DNA of 64,000 nucleotides. Source: CAZVKN01 sp964627035. GTDB lineage: Bacteria; Electryoneota; AABM5-125-24; Hatepunaeales; Hatepunaeaceae. Location of the stretch: contig CAZVKN010000014.1 in the NCBI GenBank assembly GCA_964627035.1, positions 1 through 64,000 on the forward strand, in the 5' to 3' direction. Positions 10,301-19,492 of this stretch are shown here, piece after piece. Under the pieces are notes generated by a model. That model saw only the letters and a list, made by a program, of their open reading frames with translations. It did not search any database and was not told the origin of the DNA. Position numbers and translations under genes: made by a program. How positions within the stretch are numbered: the first letter of the stretch is position 1; each line of letters starts with the position of its first letter.

Positions 10301-10981
10301 GTCGAGTCGAATCCGACGATTGTTTAACGCCCATGCGTGCGACCATATCATGTCTTCATCGCCATTGTTGGCTTCAGCGCCCGGACCGGCATGAACAACG
10401 TACAAAGCATCCAGATGACCGTCGTCATTGTTGTCAAACTCTGAAAAATCTACGTCATCATTCACAGCCTGTACCGCTTCCCATGTCATCCGCTGACTGT
10501 TGTTGGGCCATTCTCCCATACCGTGTCTCTCACCGACATAGTAGGCGTACTCCTCTTCGAGTCGCACCCAGCCTACCACTTCACCGATCACATCCACTTC
10601 ATCATAAGAGTTTTCGCGATACCATTCTCTCATACTTCCACCGTCGAAATCATCGAGACTGAAGAGCATATCCTCAAAATGTTCGACAGGATATTCATCT
10701 TCATCAGCCTGATTGTCCTCAAAATCAACGAGAATCACCGGCACTCGCAAGGTGACCTCATTGGGGTCATCCCTTCGCAATTCCCTCATCGAGCGGAGTA
10801 TGTTTTCTCCTGGGGCATTTACGCCCCGCTCACGTGCTTCAGCCATCTGATCCAGCACGGTTTCCAACTGACCTGTCGCGCGCAAATGCTCCACCGATTC
10901 CGGTGACAGAGGCATTGTAAAAGAGTATGTGGACAGGAATGCTGTCAACAGGATTAAATAGAGAATCCTTCTAAGAATCAT
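7358..10981 (-). CDS. Secreted M6-family metalloprotease with sorting domain
   Basis: The product has 1207 residues. A signal peptide (about 1-22) is followed by a peptidase M6 (immune inhibitor A-like) catalytic domain. The zinc site is HELGHNLFGLPDTYD near residues 248-262, with HExxH and a downstream Asp. An Ig-like segment spans about 470-560. Three copies of a domain built around GWDI-F and ALWGADE-like motifs occur (two tandem, about 575-800, one near 985-1100). Between them lie two GWNII/GQGYQI repeats (about 805-960). The C-terminus (YPNPFN, VYDLTGRIV, SSGMYIIRM) is the same type of sorting domain as in the 166-2970 protein. It probably degrades extracellular protein at or beyond the cell surface. 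It is transcribed alone and has a terminator. Confidence 0.88.
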   Translation of the reverse strand: MILRRILYLILLTAFLSTYSFTMPLSPESVEHLRATGQLETVLDQMAEARERGVNAPGENILRSMRELRRDDPNEVTLRVPVILVDFEDNQADEDEYPVEHFEDMLFSLDDFDGGSMREWYRENSYDEVDVIGEVVGWVRLEEEYAYYVGERHGMGEWPNNSQRMTWEAVQAVNDDVDFSEFDNNDDGHLDALYVVHAGPGAEANNGDEDMIWSHAWALNNRRIRLDGVIINRYNTVPEDGKIGVFGHELGHNLFGLPDTYDRDYSSSGLGSWCMMAAGSWNGEEPGTSPAHFSLPLKAFLEFVEPNLVEENIFDLEIDPIVDEGETYMFLTEREDELFMAENRQRIGFDEALPGSGLLIYHVDQNVETQNDNEWYPDIDEEDGHYLLALEQADGNWDLETNENRGDEGDPYPFERNNSFNGETTPNSDRYSGDETEIAINNIAVERGVVTCDLLIEEDNRAPEINVAPLVIETSESGDYAVEISNVGDLQLVWRAGVEEQQEIPEWISWEPDEGVLEPDEMEELTITLDAEGLDPDEYGFGLHIRSNDRENNDIGIAILLVVEEVVEHHFQGWVETESNHSIIIRELTLDEEIVPSGWDIGVFTPDGALAGGELWDAEEGTGIAAWESDEDVDQFDDGEVMSFRVWDPESETESRADVTEIVMGNLEWEANGLTVLELAVFVVRSPWDADDYVETDTNHSVLIMELTFDDEVCPSGWDIAVFAPHPDGELTLSGSELWNADDGSGLAAWGAADEAPNQFEDGDEMTFMVWDFEADMVFDARPDIFNGGIEWEADGLTVMALAASSAPPDHEIVISFRQGWNIMSINVLLGEDFYEEEEDEGPSVVLMMEQLRIDEDNHHVILMKNQRGNFYVPNIPFNNIPFYEVAQGYQIKLDEDVETSWTAPPVDADADIPLRRGWNIIAYFPQYDLDMSSPDFYGISPIVDQVELMKNSRGQFAVPSIPFSNMDDLTEGQGYQIRVSEDVVLNYPVEQEEVAVAIHHADTHWAEPSATDRNMSVLINSVIGLESVDYQIAAFSTDGYVVGVGTSNRNGVCGLAVWGADESTEQMEGLMDGEAFELRLWDANEEIERNVAVTVKEGSTRFEADAFTVLDLTVASEIPNEYYLTQAYPNPFNATTKLSYGLPEAAHITIQVYDLTGRIVATPVNGEQTAGYHNITWHSGNVSSGMYIIRMESADFKAASKVMLVR

Positions 10982-11280
10982 GTCGTATCTCCATCGGTGT
11001 GAATGTGATAATACTTAAATTTCAAATGTAAATGGATAAATTTTGACAGAGGTGCAGGTCATTTTGAATGGTATGGCTCTGTCATTCCTAACTTGATCCG
11101 GAATCTCCTATGATAGCTGGAGATTCCTGCTTTCGCAGGAATGACTGTTAAGAGAGATTCTTCACTTCGTTCAGAATGACATAACTACTAAAATCGCACC
11201 TTCAAATGAATAACAAACCAAATGTACCCCAAGCTATCAAACAAGTTAAGGTTTATAATGAGGCAACGGTATGATGCAAA
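10982..11280. repeat. Intergenic region with hairpin repeats
   Basis: No gene is seen. At 11090-11146 GTCATTCC/GGAATGAC arms enclose a smaller CCTGC TTTC GCAGG hairpin. At 11154-11180 the unit GATTCTTCACTTCGTTCAGA is a related short repeat. Such elements are widespread non-coding repeats in environmental bacteria and sit here between the protease promoter region and the end of the RND gene. Confidence 0.6.
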
Positions 11281-14200
11281 TCACTTCAATCTTCTGGAAT
11301 GCCATCTTTTTATAATCATCCAGCCGAACCACTCGTCAACAACAATGGAATAGACGGTTGGGACCACTAACAGGGTCAGCAACGTCGCTGCAGCAAGACC
11401 CCATACTATAGTGTTAGCCAATGGACCCCACGTCTCCGATTTCCCGCCGAGACCGACTGCCATCGGCATCAAGCCGAGAATTGTCGTCACAGAGGTCAGA
11501 ATGATCGGCCTAAGTCGCAGTCTGCCTGCTTCAATGATAGACCGCCAGTTTCCCTCACCTTTCTTTCTGGCGTTGTTAATAAAGGTGACCATCACAATCG
11601 CATCGTTTACGGCAATTCCGGCAAGCGCCACCATGCCATACATCGTCATAAGTGAAAACGGTGTCTGGATCACGAGCAACCCTATCATAGAGCCGATAAA
11701 CGCAAATGGAATCGTAAGCAGTATGATCAAAGCCTGACGCAACGACTTGAATTGTGCACCTAATATGACAAATATTATTAAAACACCAAAGAAAAACAAT
11801 TTACCCAACTCTGAGAACGCTTCTCTGAACTCTTCCATCTCTCCACGAAAATCCAGCTTGTAACCCGGATAACGAGTTGAAATATCCTCAAAGCGTTTTG
11901 CTAATTCCTGATTAACATTGATAGCGGTAGTAACTTCCTTATCCACATTAGCAGATACAGTGATGGCTCGTTCTCGTTCAAACCGTTTGATGCGAAATAT
12001 GGTCGGCTTAGTCTCAAAACGACAGATGTTATCCAATCGTATCAGCGATCCGGTCGGAGTCGCTACCGTAAAACTGCGCAACGCCTCCATTCCACCTTCT
12101 TTGACTCCCGCTAACCGAACCCTCACATCAACCTCCTCATCACCGTCACGAAATACAGTCGCTTCAATGCCGTTGACAGCGGTACGGATCTCACCGGCAA
12201 TCATCGCAACACTTAACCCATATTGAGATGCTCGAGCTTCATCAACGATAATCTGAATCTCTTGTTTACCGACGAAATGGTCATCGGATATGTCAAATAC
12301 TCCCGGAAACGTTGCCAGTTCTGCCTTCACAAGATCTGCAACCTCAAGCAGTTCATCAAGATATTTACCTTTGACTTTGACTGCAACAGGCTTACCTACC
12401 GGAGGTCCACCAGATACCTCCTTCACTTCGAATGTCAGGATACCTTCAATATCACCGACTTTCTTGCGTATCTCAGCCATAATTTCGGTCATACTACGCT
12501 GTCGGAACTCCTTCTCCACCAAGTCAACAATCACTTGCCCCACATGATCTCCGAATATCCAATCAGCCTCCATCTGCATAATTCCGGTATTGCCGATTAT
12601 CGTATGGATCTCTTCGTCAGGCAATTCATCGGCGATTTTCTCAATACGGCGGATTACCTGATCGGTCTCTTCCAGTCGTGTCCCGATAGGCAACGTTACC
12701 CAAACGAAAAACTGAGACCATTCGTCACCACGATACAGTTCTACACCTATCAAAGGAATCAATGAACCCATCAATATCGCAAGAACCAAAACAATCGGCA
12801 CAACCGCATAACGCCGACGTAGTACCCATATCAGCATTCTGGTATATATTTTCCTGATCCGGTGGAACATCCCCTGACCACCGAATATCTCACGTTCTCC
12901 CCATTCGGCAAAATGGGACGGAGCTATGAAAAACACCTCAACCAACGAGGCTACCAAAGTCAAGCTAACGACAATCGGTACAACTCGCATAAACTTACCC
13001 ATAATGCCGCTCATCAGGATCAACGGCATAAATGCTGCAACCGTTGTCAATGTAGCAGATACTACTGGTGCCAATACTTCGGTTGCGCCGGCAATAGCGG
13101 CATCTTTGCGCGATAATCCACGCTGATAATATCGGAAACAGTTCTCCACCACAATAATCGCATCATCCACAACCACACCGAGCACCAATATCAATCCAAA
13201 CAATGAACTACCGTTGAATGTTTGTTCCATCCAGGTCATCATAGTGAAAGTCGCAAAGAATGCTATCGGTATTCCAATCGCCGTAATAAACGCATTCCGA
13301 CCACCCATAAATAGAAACAGAATCACCATCACCAATATCAATCCCAATTGAGCGTTAGATTGGAGCTTACCGAGTATATCCTTAATCCACATAGAGTTAT
13401 CATTGGTAAACACCATCTTTGAACCGAGAGGAAGCCTATCTTGATATTTATTCGCAATCTGTTTGATTTGGTCTATCACTTCAATGGAGTTAGCGTTACC
13501 TCGTTTGGATGCGGACAGTGTTGCTGACGGTTGACCGTCAAATCGTGAGCGTGAGGTCTCATTTTTCCAGCGGTCGGTTACAGTAGCGATTTCTCCGAGA
13601 TAGAGGTGGTTGCCTGTCGGAGACCATCTTACAACTATCTTACTGAATTTATCAGGTGATTCTATCTCACCGATAGTACGGATTAAGTACTGCTCATGCC
13701 CGATTTCGAAGTCTCCGGCGGGGAGATTGAGGTTACGTGCACCGACAGCTTGCGCTACTTGAGTAAGTGATAAATTATGTTGGAACAGCTTTTGTTGATT
13801 GACTTCAATCCAAATCTCACGTTCGCGTGTACCGCTAAGTGCAACCTGACCGACACCTTTGAGGTCAAGCATATCATCACGCAACTCTTCAGCCAATTCC
13901 TGCAACTCACGTTCAGGCATATCACCGACTATTGACACCGAGATCACCGGAATGAAATCATCCGAATCAAACTCGTCAAACACCGGATCCAATGTACCTT
14001 CCGGCAGACTGAGACGATTGATTTTGGACTCAATTTCTCGCATTCTATCGGTGAACGTAGCATCCGAGATGTCTCTGAACTGAACCATTGCGAACATACT
14101 ACCTTCATTAGATTCTGTGCTGATGGTACGGATGTCGTCAATATCGGCAATCTCATCCTCAATCGGGACGGTTACCAGTTTCTCTATTTCTTCAGAACCG

Positions 14201-14361
14201 GCACCCGGAAACGGCACAATGACAAACGCCCAGTTGAATGATACCTTAGGCTGAAGTTCGCGCGGCATCTCAATCAATGCGATAGTTCCCATAATGAGGA
14301 TTGCGACCATCAAAAGGTTCACAATGAGCGGATTATTTACGGAGTATTTTATTATGGACAT
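11281..14361 (-). CDS. RND efflux transporter permease (AcrB/HAE-like)
   Basis: The protein has 1026 residues, the normal length for an inner-membrane RND pump. TM1 starts at about residue 12 (NPLIVNLLMVAILIMG). TM4 carries the proton-relay pair in GVVVDDAIIVVEN. The second repeat shows the paired GIAVNDAIVMV. Large periplasmic porter/docking loops lie between TM1-2 and TM7-8. It exports substrates using proton motive force together with the adaptor encoded upstream. The ATG at 14361 is chosen because it matches the family N-terminus (MSIIKYSVNNP) and falls 4 nt after the adaptor stop; the longer open frame would overlap that gene. No TolC-like outer-membrane gene is in the window. Substrate unknown. 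Confidence 0.92.
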   Translation of the reverse strand: MSIIKYSVNNPLIVNLLMVAILIMGTIALIEMPRELQPKVSFNWAFVIVPFPGAGSEEIEKLVTVPIEDEIADIDDIRTISTESNEGSMFAMVQFRDISDATFTDRMREIESKINRLSLPEGTLDPVFDEFDSDDFIPVISVSIVGDMPERELQELAEELRDDMLDLKGVGQVALSGTREREIWIEVNQQKLFQHNLSLTQVAQAVGARNLNLPAGDFEIGHEQYLIRTIGEIESPDKFSKIVVRWSPTGNHLYLGEIATVTDRWKNETSRSRFDGQPSATLSASKRGNANSIEVIDQIKQIANKYQDRLPLGSKMVFTNDNSMWIKDILGKLQSNAQLGLILVMVILFLFMGGRNAFITAIGIPIAFFATFTMMTWMEQTFNGSSLFGLILVLGVVVDDAIIVVENCFRYYQRGLSRKDAAIAGATEVLAPVVSATLTTVAAFMPLILMSGIMGKFMRVVPIVVSLTLVASLVEVFFIAPSHFAEWGEREIFGGQGMFHRIRKIYTRMLIWVLRRRYAVVPIVLVLAILMGSLIPLIGVELYRGDEWSQFFVWVTLPIGTRLEETDQVIRRIEKIADELPDEEIHTIIGNTGIMQMEADWIFGDHVGQVIVDLVEKEFRQRSMTEIMAEIRKKVGDIEGILTFEVKEVSGGPPVGKPVAVKVKGKYLDELLEVADLVKAELATFPGVFDISDDHFVGKQEIQIIVDEARASQYGLSVAMIAGEIRTAVNGIEATVFRDGDEEVDVRVRLAGVKEGGMEALRSFTVATPTGSLIRLDNICRFETKPTIFRIKRFERERAITVSANVDKEVTTAINVNQELAKRFEDISTRYPGYKLDFRGEMEEFREAFSELGKLFFFGVLIIFVILGAQFKSLRQALIILLTIPFAFIGSMIGLLVIQTPFSLMTMYGMVALAGIAVNDAIVMVTFINNARKKGEGNWRSIIEAGRLRLRPIILTSVTTILGLMPMAVGLGGKSETWGPLANTIVWGLAAATLLTLLVVPTVYSIVVDEWFGWMIIKRWHSRRLK

Positions 14362-14365
14362 GTCG

Positions 14366-15484
14366 TTACTCCACAGCCATTTTAACTCTTTGTCCCGATT
14401 TAAGACGCTCCTGTCCGACAATAACCAGACTGTCACCTCCGACAATTCCTGACTTGACCATCATCCGATTACTGCGAATTCCGGCTGACTCAAGCGTTCG
14501 ATGCACCGCTCTTCCATTCTCAACTACGAAACAGGTAATCGTCTCTCCGTCATTGGTGATAGATTCGAGCGGAACAACCAACGCCCGATCATGCTCAGTC
14601 ACAGCAATCTCAACAGTAGCAGCCATACCCGGTTTCAGTTCCATGTCCCGGTTCGGGATTCGCAGCTCAACAGGGAACAGGCGGGTTATCGCATCCGCTG
14701 CAACTCCGACGGCATGAACTTTCCCGCTGAATTCACGTGATCCGTGACCTACAACCTTCACGACAGCCTTCTGTCCTCTCATGACCCGAACAATATCCTG
14801 CTCGGAAAAACTGATGGACAGCCGAATCGGATCCGCTTGAACTACTTCAGCAACAGGGATGCCCGGAGCGAGAATCTGTCCCACTTCAACCATCCTTGAG
14901 GCTACGTGTCCGGGAAACGGCATTTTAACAGCGGTCTCATCGTAAGCGCGTTGTGCCAATCCTGCAGCGGCTTCAGCACTCTCCAGATTGGAGTTACTGC
15001 TCTCATAGTTTAGCTCCGCCTCTTCGATCTGATTGTCCGACAGATCACCCTGCTTGTGGAGGTTCCGAAGTCGTGACAGATCATGCTTGAGCTTGGTCTC
15101 TGCGACTCGGGCAACGCTCAGTGCCGCTTCCGCCTGCTGCAGTGACAATGCTGCGATCTGGTCGTCGAGTTGAACTACTGTGGCATCCTTTCTCAGTCGG
15201 TCGCCGACCTCAGCATGCCACTGCATTACCCGTCCTCCTGTTTCAGAGCCTATATATGCCCTGTGCCACGCTTCGATTACGCCGGAGGCGGTCACAATCT
15301 CCTCAAACGGCTGCTCTATAATAATTTGACCCTTGACCGGGATAACTTTTTCCAGTCCGGATGTGTCTGCAGTCAACGCCGGTGTCTCCTCTTTGACGGA
15401 GCTGTCGCCGCCGCCCATAATCACGGCAATGATTACTATTACTAACGCAGCTAACAGTACGATTAATTTACTTCTCTTTTTCAT
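14366..15484 (-). CDS. RND efflux periplasmic adaptor (membrane fusion protein)
   Basis: The product has 372 residues. An uncleaved or lipid-free N-terminal membrane segment (about 7-24) anchors it in the inner membrane. Then come a barrel-sandwich half (IEAWHRAYIGSETGGRV), a coiled-coil hairpin rich in Ala/Glu/Leu (about 110-175), the second lipoyl half (FPGHVASRMVEVGQIL) and a beta-barrel/membrane-proximal domain. This is the HlyD/AcrA-type adaptor order. It bridges the permease encoded 4 nt downstream to an outer-membrane channel not encoded here. Confidence 0.9.
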   Translation of the reverse strand: MKKRSKLIVLLAALVIVIIAVIMGGGDSSVKEETPALTADTSGLEKVIPVKGQIIIEQPFEEIVTASGVIEAWHRAYIGSETGGRVMQWHAEVGDRLRKDATVVQLDDQIAALSLQQAEAALSVARVAETKLKHDLSRLRNLHKQGDLSDNQIEEAELNYESSNSNLESAEAAAGLAQRAYDETAVKMPFPGHVASRMVEVGQILAPGIPVAEVVQADPIRLSISFSEQDIVRVMRGQKAVVKVVGHGSREFSGKVHAVGVAADAITRLFPVELRIPNRDMELKPGMAATVEIAVTEHDRALVVPLESITNDGETITCFVVENGRAVHRTLESAGIRSNRMMVKSGIVGGDSLVIVGQERLKSGQRVKMAVE

Positions 15485-15502
15485 CTTTATTAAAGTTTCC
15501 GC

Positions 15503-15577
15503 TGTCAGCCCGCCGTGGCTGACAGTTTAAGTAATATCCACAGTAAAGGGGCTGTCAGGTACGGCGACCTGACAGCA
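15503..15577. repeat. Pair of short hairpins
   Basis: Two palindromes (CTGTCAGCC...GGCTGACAG and GCTGTCAGGT...ACCTGACAGC) lie upstream of the adaptor gene. They resemble other intergenic hairpin units in the window. Regulatory role unknown. Confidence 0.55.
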
Positions 15578-15616
15578 GAGTATTCAGTATTTTGCGGGAA
15601 GATACAAGCTAAACAG

Positions 15617-15961
15617 CTACCCCGGAGGCCAGTTCATAACTCGCCCCCCAAGCAGATGCAGATGAATATGATACACCTCCTGACCACCATCGCGGTTACA
15701 GTTCCACACTAAACGGTAGCCGTCATCAGCGATTTTCAATTCTCGGGCGAGTCGGTTGGCAATTAACACCATCTGACCAATTAGAACACTGTTCTCTTCT
15801 GTAAGTTCCTGAATAGTGCTGATATGTTCTCGCGGAATGATCTGGATGTGGTGCGGTGCTTGCGGGTTAATATCCCTGAACGCAACAATCCGATCATCGC
15901 TGTAAACCTGCTCGGAAGGAACATCTCCGCAGGCAATTTTGCAAAATAGACAGTCACTCAT
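15617..15961 (-). CDS. HIT-family (HINT-like) nucleotide hydrolase
   Basis: The 114-residue protein has the family N-terminus CLFCKI and the histidine triad in VYHIHLHLLGG near the C-terminus. An upstream histidine (PHHIQIIPREHI) is also typical. HINT proteins hydrolyse nucleoside phosphoramidates such as AMP-lysine. The ATG at 15961 is preferred over an upstream extension because AAGGAG sits 6 nt before it and homologues start with the CxxC segment. The two cysteines could bind zinc, as in several bacterial HINT proteins. It is a single-gene unit ending shortly before the efflux operon. Confidence 0.93.
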   Translation of the reverse strand: MSDCLFCKIACGDVPSEQVYSDDRIVAFRDINPQAPHHIQIIPREHISTIQELTEENSVLIGQMVLIANRLARELKIADDGYRLVWNCNRDGGQEVYHIHLHLLGGRVMNWPPG

Positions 15962-16093
15962 AATAGCTCCTTGTAATAACCTATAATTATACCCATTTAC
16001 CTTACAATTAGTCAAGGTTGGTATTGAGTTGTCACCATTTCAGATAGAATATTTGTGAACAGTGGCAAAATCGTGTGTTGCCGTCTCGGCTGT

Positions 16094-16132
16094 CAAAACC
16101 ACGACGTCGGGCTTGAGACAAGTCCGACTACA
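16094..16132. repeat. Partial copy of the dispersed double-palindrome element
   Basis: ACCACGACGTCGGGCTTGAG followed by ACAAGTCCGACTACA matches the right part of the full copies; the left arm (16072-16093) is scrambled. It lies in the intergenic space between the HIT gene and the BACON-repeat lipoprotein. Confidence 0.65.
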
Positions 16133-16171
16133 GAATTTACTGAGCGGGAATGAATTTGTTATATCTTTCTC

Positions 16172-16200
16172 TTGACTGAACCTTACTTTTTATCTATTTT
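16172..16200 (+). promoter_or_regulatory. Probable sigma-70-type promoter for the 16264 lipoprotein
   Basis: TTGACT at 16172-16177, 17 nt, then TATTTT at 16195-16200, ending 63 nt before the ATG. The -10 is imperfect. Confidence 0.5.
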
Positions 16201-16263
16201 TCATTTAACTGTAAATTAATGTAGAGACAGCTCAGCTAAAAAACGTTATTTGAGAGGCTTGCT

Positions 16264-18363
16264 ATGAAAATTGGAATCACTGTTTTTATTACTATTCTAA
16301 TCGCTCTTGTTATTGTGTCAGGATGCAATAACAATGATGATCCCGTTCGTCCACCAAATAATCCACCTGTCATTGAAGAACTGAGAGTTCAAAACCGCAC
16401 AGTCGAATGGGGAGGCACTTCCCGTCTGTGGGTTACCGCTGAAGATCCCGAAGGATGGGATCTGACCTATTCATGGACGACAACAGGCGGTCAATTCACA
16501 TCTGCTGACACCGCCAACAGCGTTATGTGGCAGGCTCCAAATGAATCAGGCAGCTTTGCTATTACTATCACCGTCAGCGACGGTGAGAACAGCGTCAGCG
16601 ACAGTGATACAATCACGGTTGTGGCTAATCCGGTTCTGCTTGTCAGCGAGGAGTATCTTCGCTTCGGCACCACTGTTGACACCCTCAGCTTCAACATCAG
16701 CAACTCCCGCACCGGGCAGCTTGATTGGACGTTGACGACCTCGACTGATGACGGAGGAGAATGGCTGAATCTTCTCGGAGAAGCGTCCGGCTCAACTATC
16801 GGCGGCGAAAGCGAGGAGATCACTTTGACTGTTGATCGCACCGGACTTTCCGGCGGCAACTATTTGGGATGGGTCAGAATTTCTTCCAATGCCGGAGATG
16901 ACAGCGTTCGTGTGACCATGTCTATGGCAGAGATTGAAGTCAGTCCTGCATCGCTCGATTTCGGCGATGAAGAAAACACACTTAGCTTCAACATCACCAA
17001 TACCGGAGAAGGAAGCCTGATATGGCAGGCAGCCGAGAATGAAGAGTGGATGCGGATTTCCCCCGAAAGCGGCACAGTTGTGGACAATCCGGCTCAGGTT
17101 GTGGTTGCGGTTGATAGAGATGGGATCATCGGAGGAGATTTTAACAGACCGATTAACATTACCTCAAATGGAGGGAATGTTTCTGTTAACGTCCACATGT
17201 CAGCCGAACCTTTGTTAACTGTTGACCCACTTTTCCTTGATTTTGGTAATTTGAATACGCAAACATTCACTATCACAAATGACGGCGTTGGCATCCTCGT
17301 TTGGGAGGTGTTGGAAGGAGAAGATTGGTTAACGCTCAGCCCTGATACGGGAAGAACCTCACCTGGGGATTCACAAGAGATCCAACTTGTAGCGGATCGA
17401 ACCGATTTGGAAAACGGATCTTACAACAGTGAAGCATTGATCGTTTCAAATGGTGGTGACGATGTAGTTCACTTAACTCTGAATGTCGGACCTGTAATTG
17501 GATTAAGCAGAGACACCCTCAGCTTTGACTCAACCCGATCTAATATGCAGTTTTCCGTTAGAAATGCAGGTACGGGAACGATGAACTGGTCAATTTCTGA
17601 AGACATAGATTGGCTGTCTCTTGACATTGAGTCCGGCAGTTCTTCCGGTGAAGCAGATATGGTGACAGCGACCGTTGATCGAGAAAACACTGAACCCGGT
17701 GAATATCTCGATTTTATTACCATTGACAATGGTGAAGGTGTCACAGAGAACTTGATAGTCTATATGTTTATACCTGAAGGTATAACCTTGTTGTATGATG
17801 ACGGCACTGCGGAGTTCGGGCATTCTCAAAATTCTCTATTTTGGTATATGGTTAGATTTACGAAACCGGACGGTTGGAATGCAACCGGTGTGCGAGCTGT
17901 TAGAATCTTTTTAGAGACCGGCGGAGATCAGGAATTTGACATATCCGGTGTAGATGATGCAGAGGCAGTTACCGATGATGATGGTAACACTCAATATATT
18001 CCACCTCAAGCGGCACCTACCGCAATGTTAGAAAATGTTACTCAAGAAACTGGCTGGTTCAACTATGAAGTGAACAGAACATTTGAGAGCGAACAGTTTA
18101 TGGTTGGTATGTTTTTCTCAGGTAGCCCAGAGATTGGTGTAGATAACAATAGTCAGGTTTCTCTCAGAGCTACATGGCGTAATGTACAGGGTAATACCAG
18201 ACAATACATTACTAACGTGAACTGGTTAATCCGGATCTACGTGGTGGAAGGTGACGGTCAAGGTTCACCAGGAATGTGGTTGGATGCAACCGGAGATGCA
18301 GTTCCGGCAACAGGTCACAGCTCAAAACATGGCGTCAGCATTCACGACATTCAGGACAGGTGA
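16264..18363 (+). CDS. Lipoprotein with PKD/Ig-like and BACON-like repeats
   Basis: The product has 699 residues. The signal peptide ends in a lipobox (VIVSGC, Cys near residue 21), so it is lipid-anchored. Residues about 34-120 form a PKD/Ig-like domain (TYSWTTTGGQF, ITVSDGENSV). Four BACON-like repeats follow (about 125-500), each with an LDFG-like strand, FNITNTG, a W-x-x-ISP-x-SG core and VDRxG. The C-terminal roughly 190 residues start at LLYDDGTAEF and form an unrecognised beta-rich domain. BACON domains are associated with carbohydrate or mucin binding in Bacteroidetes, so surface binding is inference. GAGAGG precedes the ATG. A bidirectional terminator follows. Confidence 0.8.
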   Translation: MKIGITVFITILIALVIVSGCNNNDDPVRPPNNPPVIEELRVQNRTVEWGGTSRLWVTAEDPEGWDLTYSWTTTGGQFTSADTANSVMWQAPNESGSFAITITVSDGENSVSDSDTITVVANPVLLVSEEYLRFGTTVDTLSFNISNSRTGQLDWTLTTSTDDGGEWLNLLGEASGSTIGGESEEITLTVDRTGLSGGNYLGWVRISSNAGDDSVRVTMSMAEIEVSPASLDFGDEENTLSFNITNTGEGSLIWQAAENEEWMRISPESGTVVDNPAQVVVAVDRDGIIGGDFNRPINITSNGGNVSVNVHMSAEPLLTVDPLFLDFGNLNTQTFTITNDGVGILVWEVLEGEDWLTLSPDTGRTSPGDSQEIQLVADRTDLENGSYNSEALIVSNGGDDVVHLTLNVGPVIGLSRDTLSFDSTRSNMQFSVRNAGTGTMNWSISEDIDWLSLDIESGSSSGEADMVTATVDRENTEPGEYLDFITIDNGEGVTENLIVYMFIPEGITLLYDDGTAEFGHSQNSLFWYMVRFTKPDGWNATGVRAVRIFLETGGDQEFDISGVDDAEAVTDDDGNTQYIPPQAAPTAMLENVTQETGWFNYEVNRTFESEQFMVGMFFSGSPEIGVDNNSQVSLRATWRNVQGNTRQYITNVNWLIRIYVVEGDGQGSPGMWLDATGDAVPATGHSSKHGVSIHDIQDR

Positions 18364-18383
18364 TGGCAAATTAAAAGCATAAA

Positions 18384-18410
18384 AAAACGCCCCCAAATCG
18401 GGGGCGTTTT
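18384..18410. terminator. Bidirectional Rho-independent terminator
   Basis: AAAACGCCCCC pairs perfectly with GGGGGCGTTTT around AAATC, giving an A-tract on one side and a T-tract on the other. It lies between the convergent lipoprotein gene and mdh and can serve both. Confidence 0.9.
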
Positions 18411-18423
18411 TAGTTTCGCATAA

Positions 18424-18470
18424 GGGAGCCGGACATTCTTGTCCGTGCTGACAGGAATGTCAGCACTCCC
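18424..18470. repeat. Compound hairpin repeat
   Basis: GGGAG...CTCCC outer arms enclose GGACATTCTTGTCC and GTGCTGACA..TGTCAGCAC palindromes. It is intergenic, just beyond the mdh stop. It is the same style of non-coding repeat as others in the window. Confidence 0.55.
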
Positions 18471-18484
18471 CTATAAACAAAAGC

Positions 18485-19426
18485 TCAGACTCTTGAGTCA
18501 ACCTCAGCAACCGCACCCTTCACCGCTTCGAGTGAATTCTGCAACTTGGTATTCTCATCTTCAGTCAGTTTAACTTCGAGAACTTTCTCAACACCATCTG
18601 CTCCGATGATTGCCGGGACACCGAGGTAGTATCCGTCAATGCCGTACTCACCTTCCAAATAGGCTGCTATCGGAAGCACACGTTTTTTGTCCAGCAGATA
18701 CGATTCAGCCATTGCAATAGCTGAGGCTGCCGGTGAGAAGAATGCGGATCCGTTACCGAGCAGCTTCACGATCTCTGTACCTGCTCCTGCAGTACGCTTA
18801 ACGATTGCGTCAATGGTTTCCTGATCCATCAGCTCGGACAACGGCACACCACCGACCGTGCAGAGACGTGGCAACGGAACCATTGTCGGTCCATGACCAC
18901 CGAGCACTGTAGCTGCTACATCCTCGACTGAAACGTTCAGCTCCATCGCTACGAACGAGCGGAAGCGGGATGCATCCAGCACGCCAGCCATGCCACACAC
19001 CATGTTCTTGGTGAATCCGGTGACCTTGCGGAAGCCGTACACCATCGAATCGAGTGGATTAGTTACGATGATACAGAATGCATTCGGACAGCGGTTCTTC
19101 ACTTCTTTTGCGACGTTGCTGATGATCTTGACATTGATGTCGAGCAGATCATCGCGGGTCATGCCGGGTTTGCGGGGCAGACCTGCGGTGACGATCACCA
19201 CATCCGCACCTTCAATGTCAGCGTAATCGGAAGTTCCTGTCAAGTTTGCGTCAAAACCCCATACTCCGCGTGATTCCGCTATGTCAAGCATTTTGCCCTT
19301 AACCGGGTTCTCAACATCCGGAATATCAATTGTGACGATGTCACCGAGCTGCTTTTGAGCGGCGGTGAGAGCCAATATCTGACCGATCTGTCCACCACCA
19401 ATCAGTACTATTTTTTTACGTGCCAT
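18485..19426 (-). CDS. mdh: Malate dehydrogenase (LDH-like type)
   Basis: The 313-residue protein has a Rossmann nucleotide site at the N-terminus (KIVLIGGGQIGQILA) with an acidic residue at the end of beta-2 (TIDIPD), indicating NAD preference. The mobile loop GLPRKPGMTRDDLL carries the substrate-binding arginines of malate dehydrogenase, and GGHGPTMVPL holds the catalytic histidine. It interconverts malate and oxaloacetate in the TCA cycle. The ATG at 19426 is chosen because AAAGGA precedes it and the open frame upstream has no family similarity. It is a single-gene unit sharing a terminator with the convergent lipoprotein. Confidence 0.95.
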   Translation of the reverse strand: MARKKIVLIGGGQIGQILALTAAQKQLGDIVTIDIPDVENPVKGKMLDIAESRGVWGFDANLTGTSDYADIEGADVVIVTAGLPRKPGMTRDDLLDINVKIISNVAKEVKNRCPNAFCIIVTNPLDSMVYGFRKVTGFTKNMVCGMAGVLDASRFRSFVAMELNVSVEDVAATVLGGHGPTMVPLPRLCTVGGVPLSELMDQETIDAIVKRTAGAGTEIVKLLGNGSAFFSPAASAIAMAESYLLDKKRVLPIAAYLEGEYGIDGYYLGVPAIIGADGVEKVLEVKLTEDENTKLQNSLEAVKGAVAEVDSRV

Positions 19427-19492
19427 TGTGTAATTCCTTTTCAATACGGTAATATATAATTGTAATTTGGGAGCACTACTCAATAGTGATTT

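Noticed and set aside
11090..11180. CRISPR or small RNA gene
   Set aside because: There are only two short dissimilar hairpins, with no spacers and no promoter-terminator pair.
12223..12765. Open frame of 180 codons on the plus strand inside the RND permease gene
   Set aside because: It lies entirely antisense to a well-supported gene with intact motifs, and its translation shows no recognisable family or signal.
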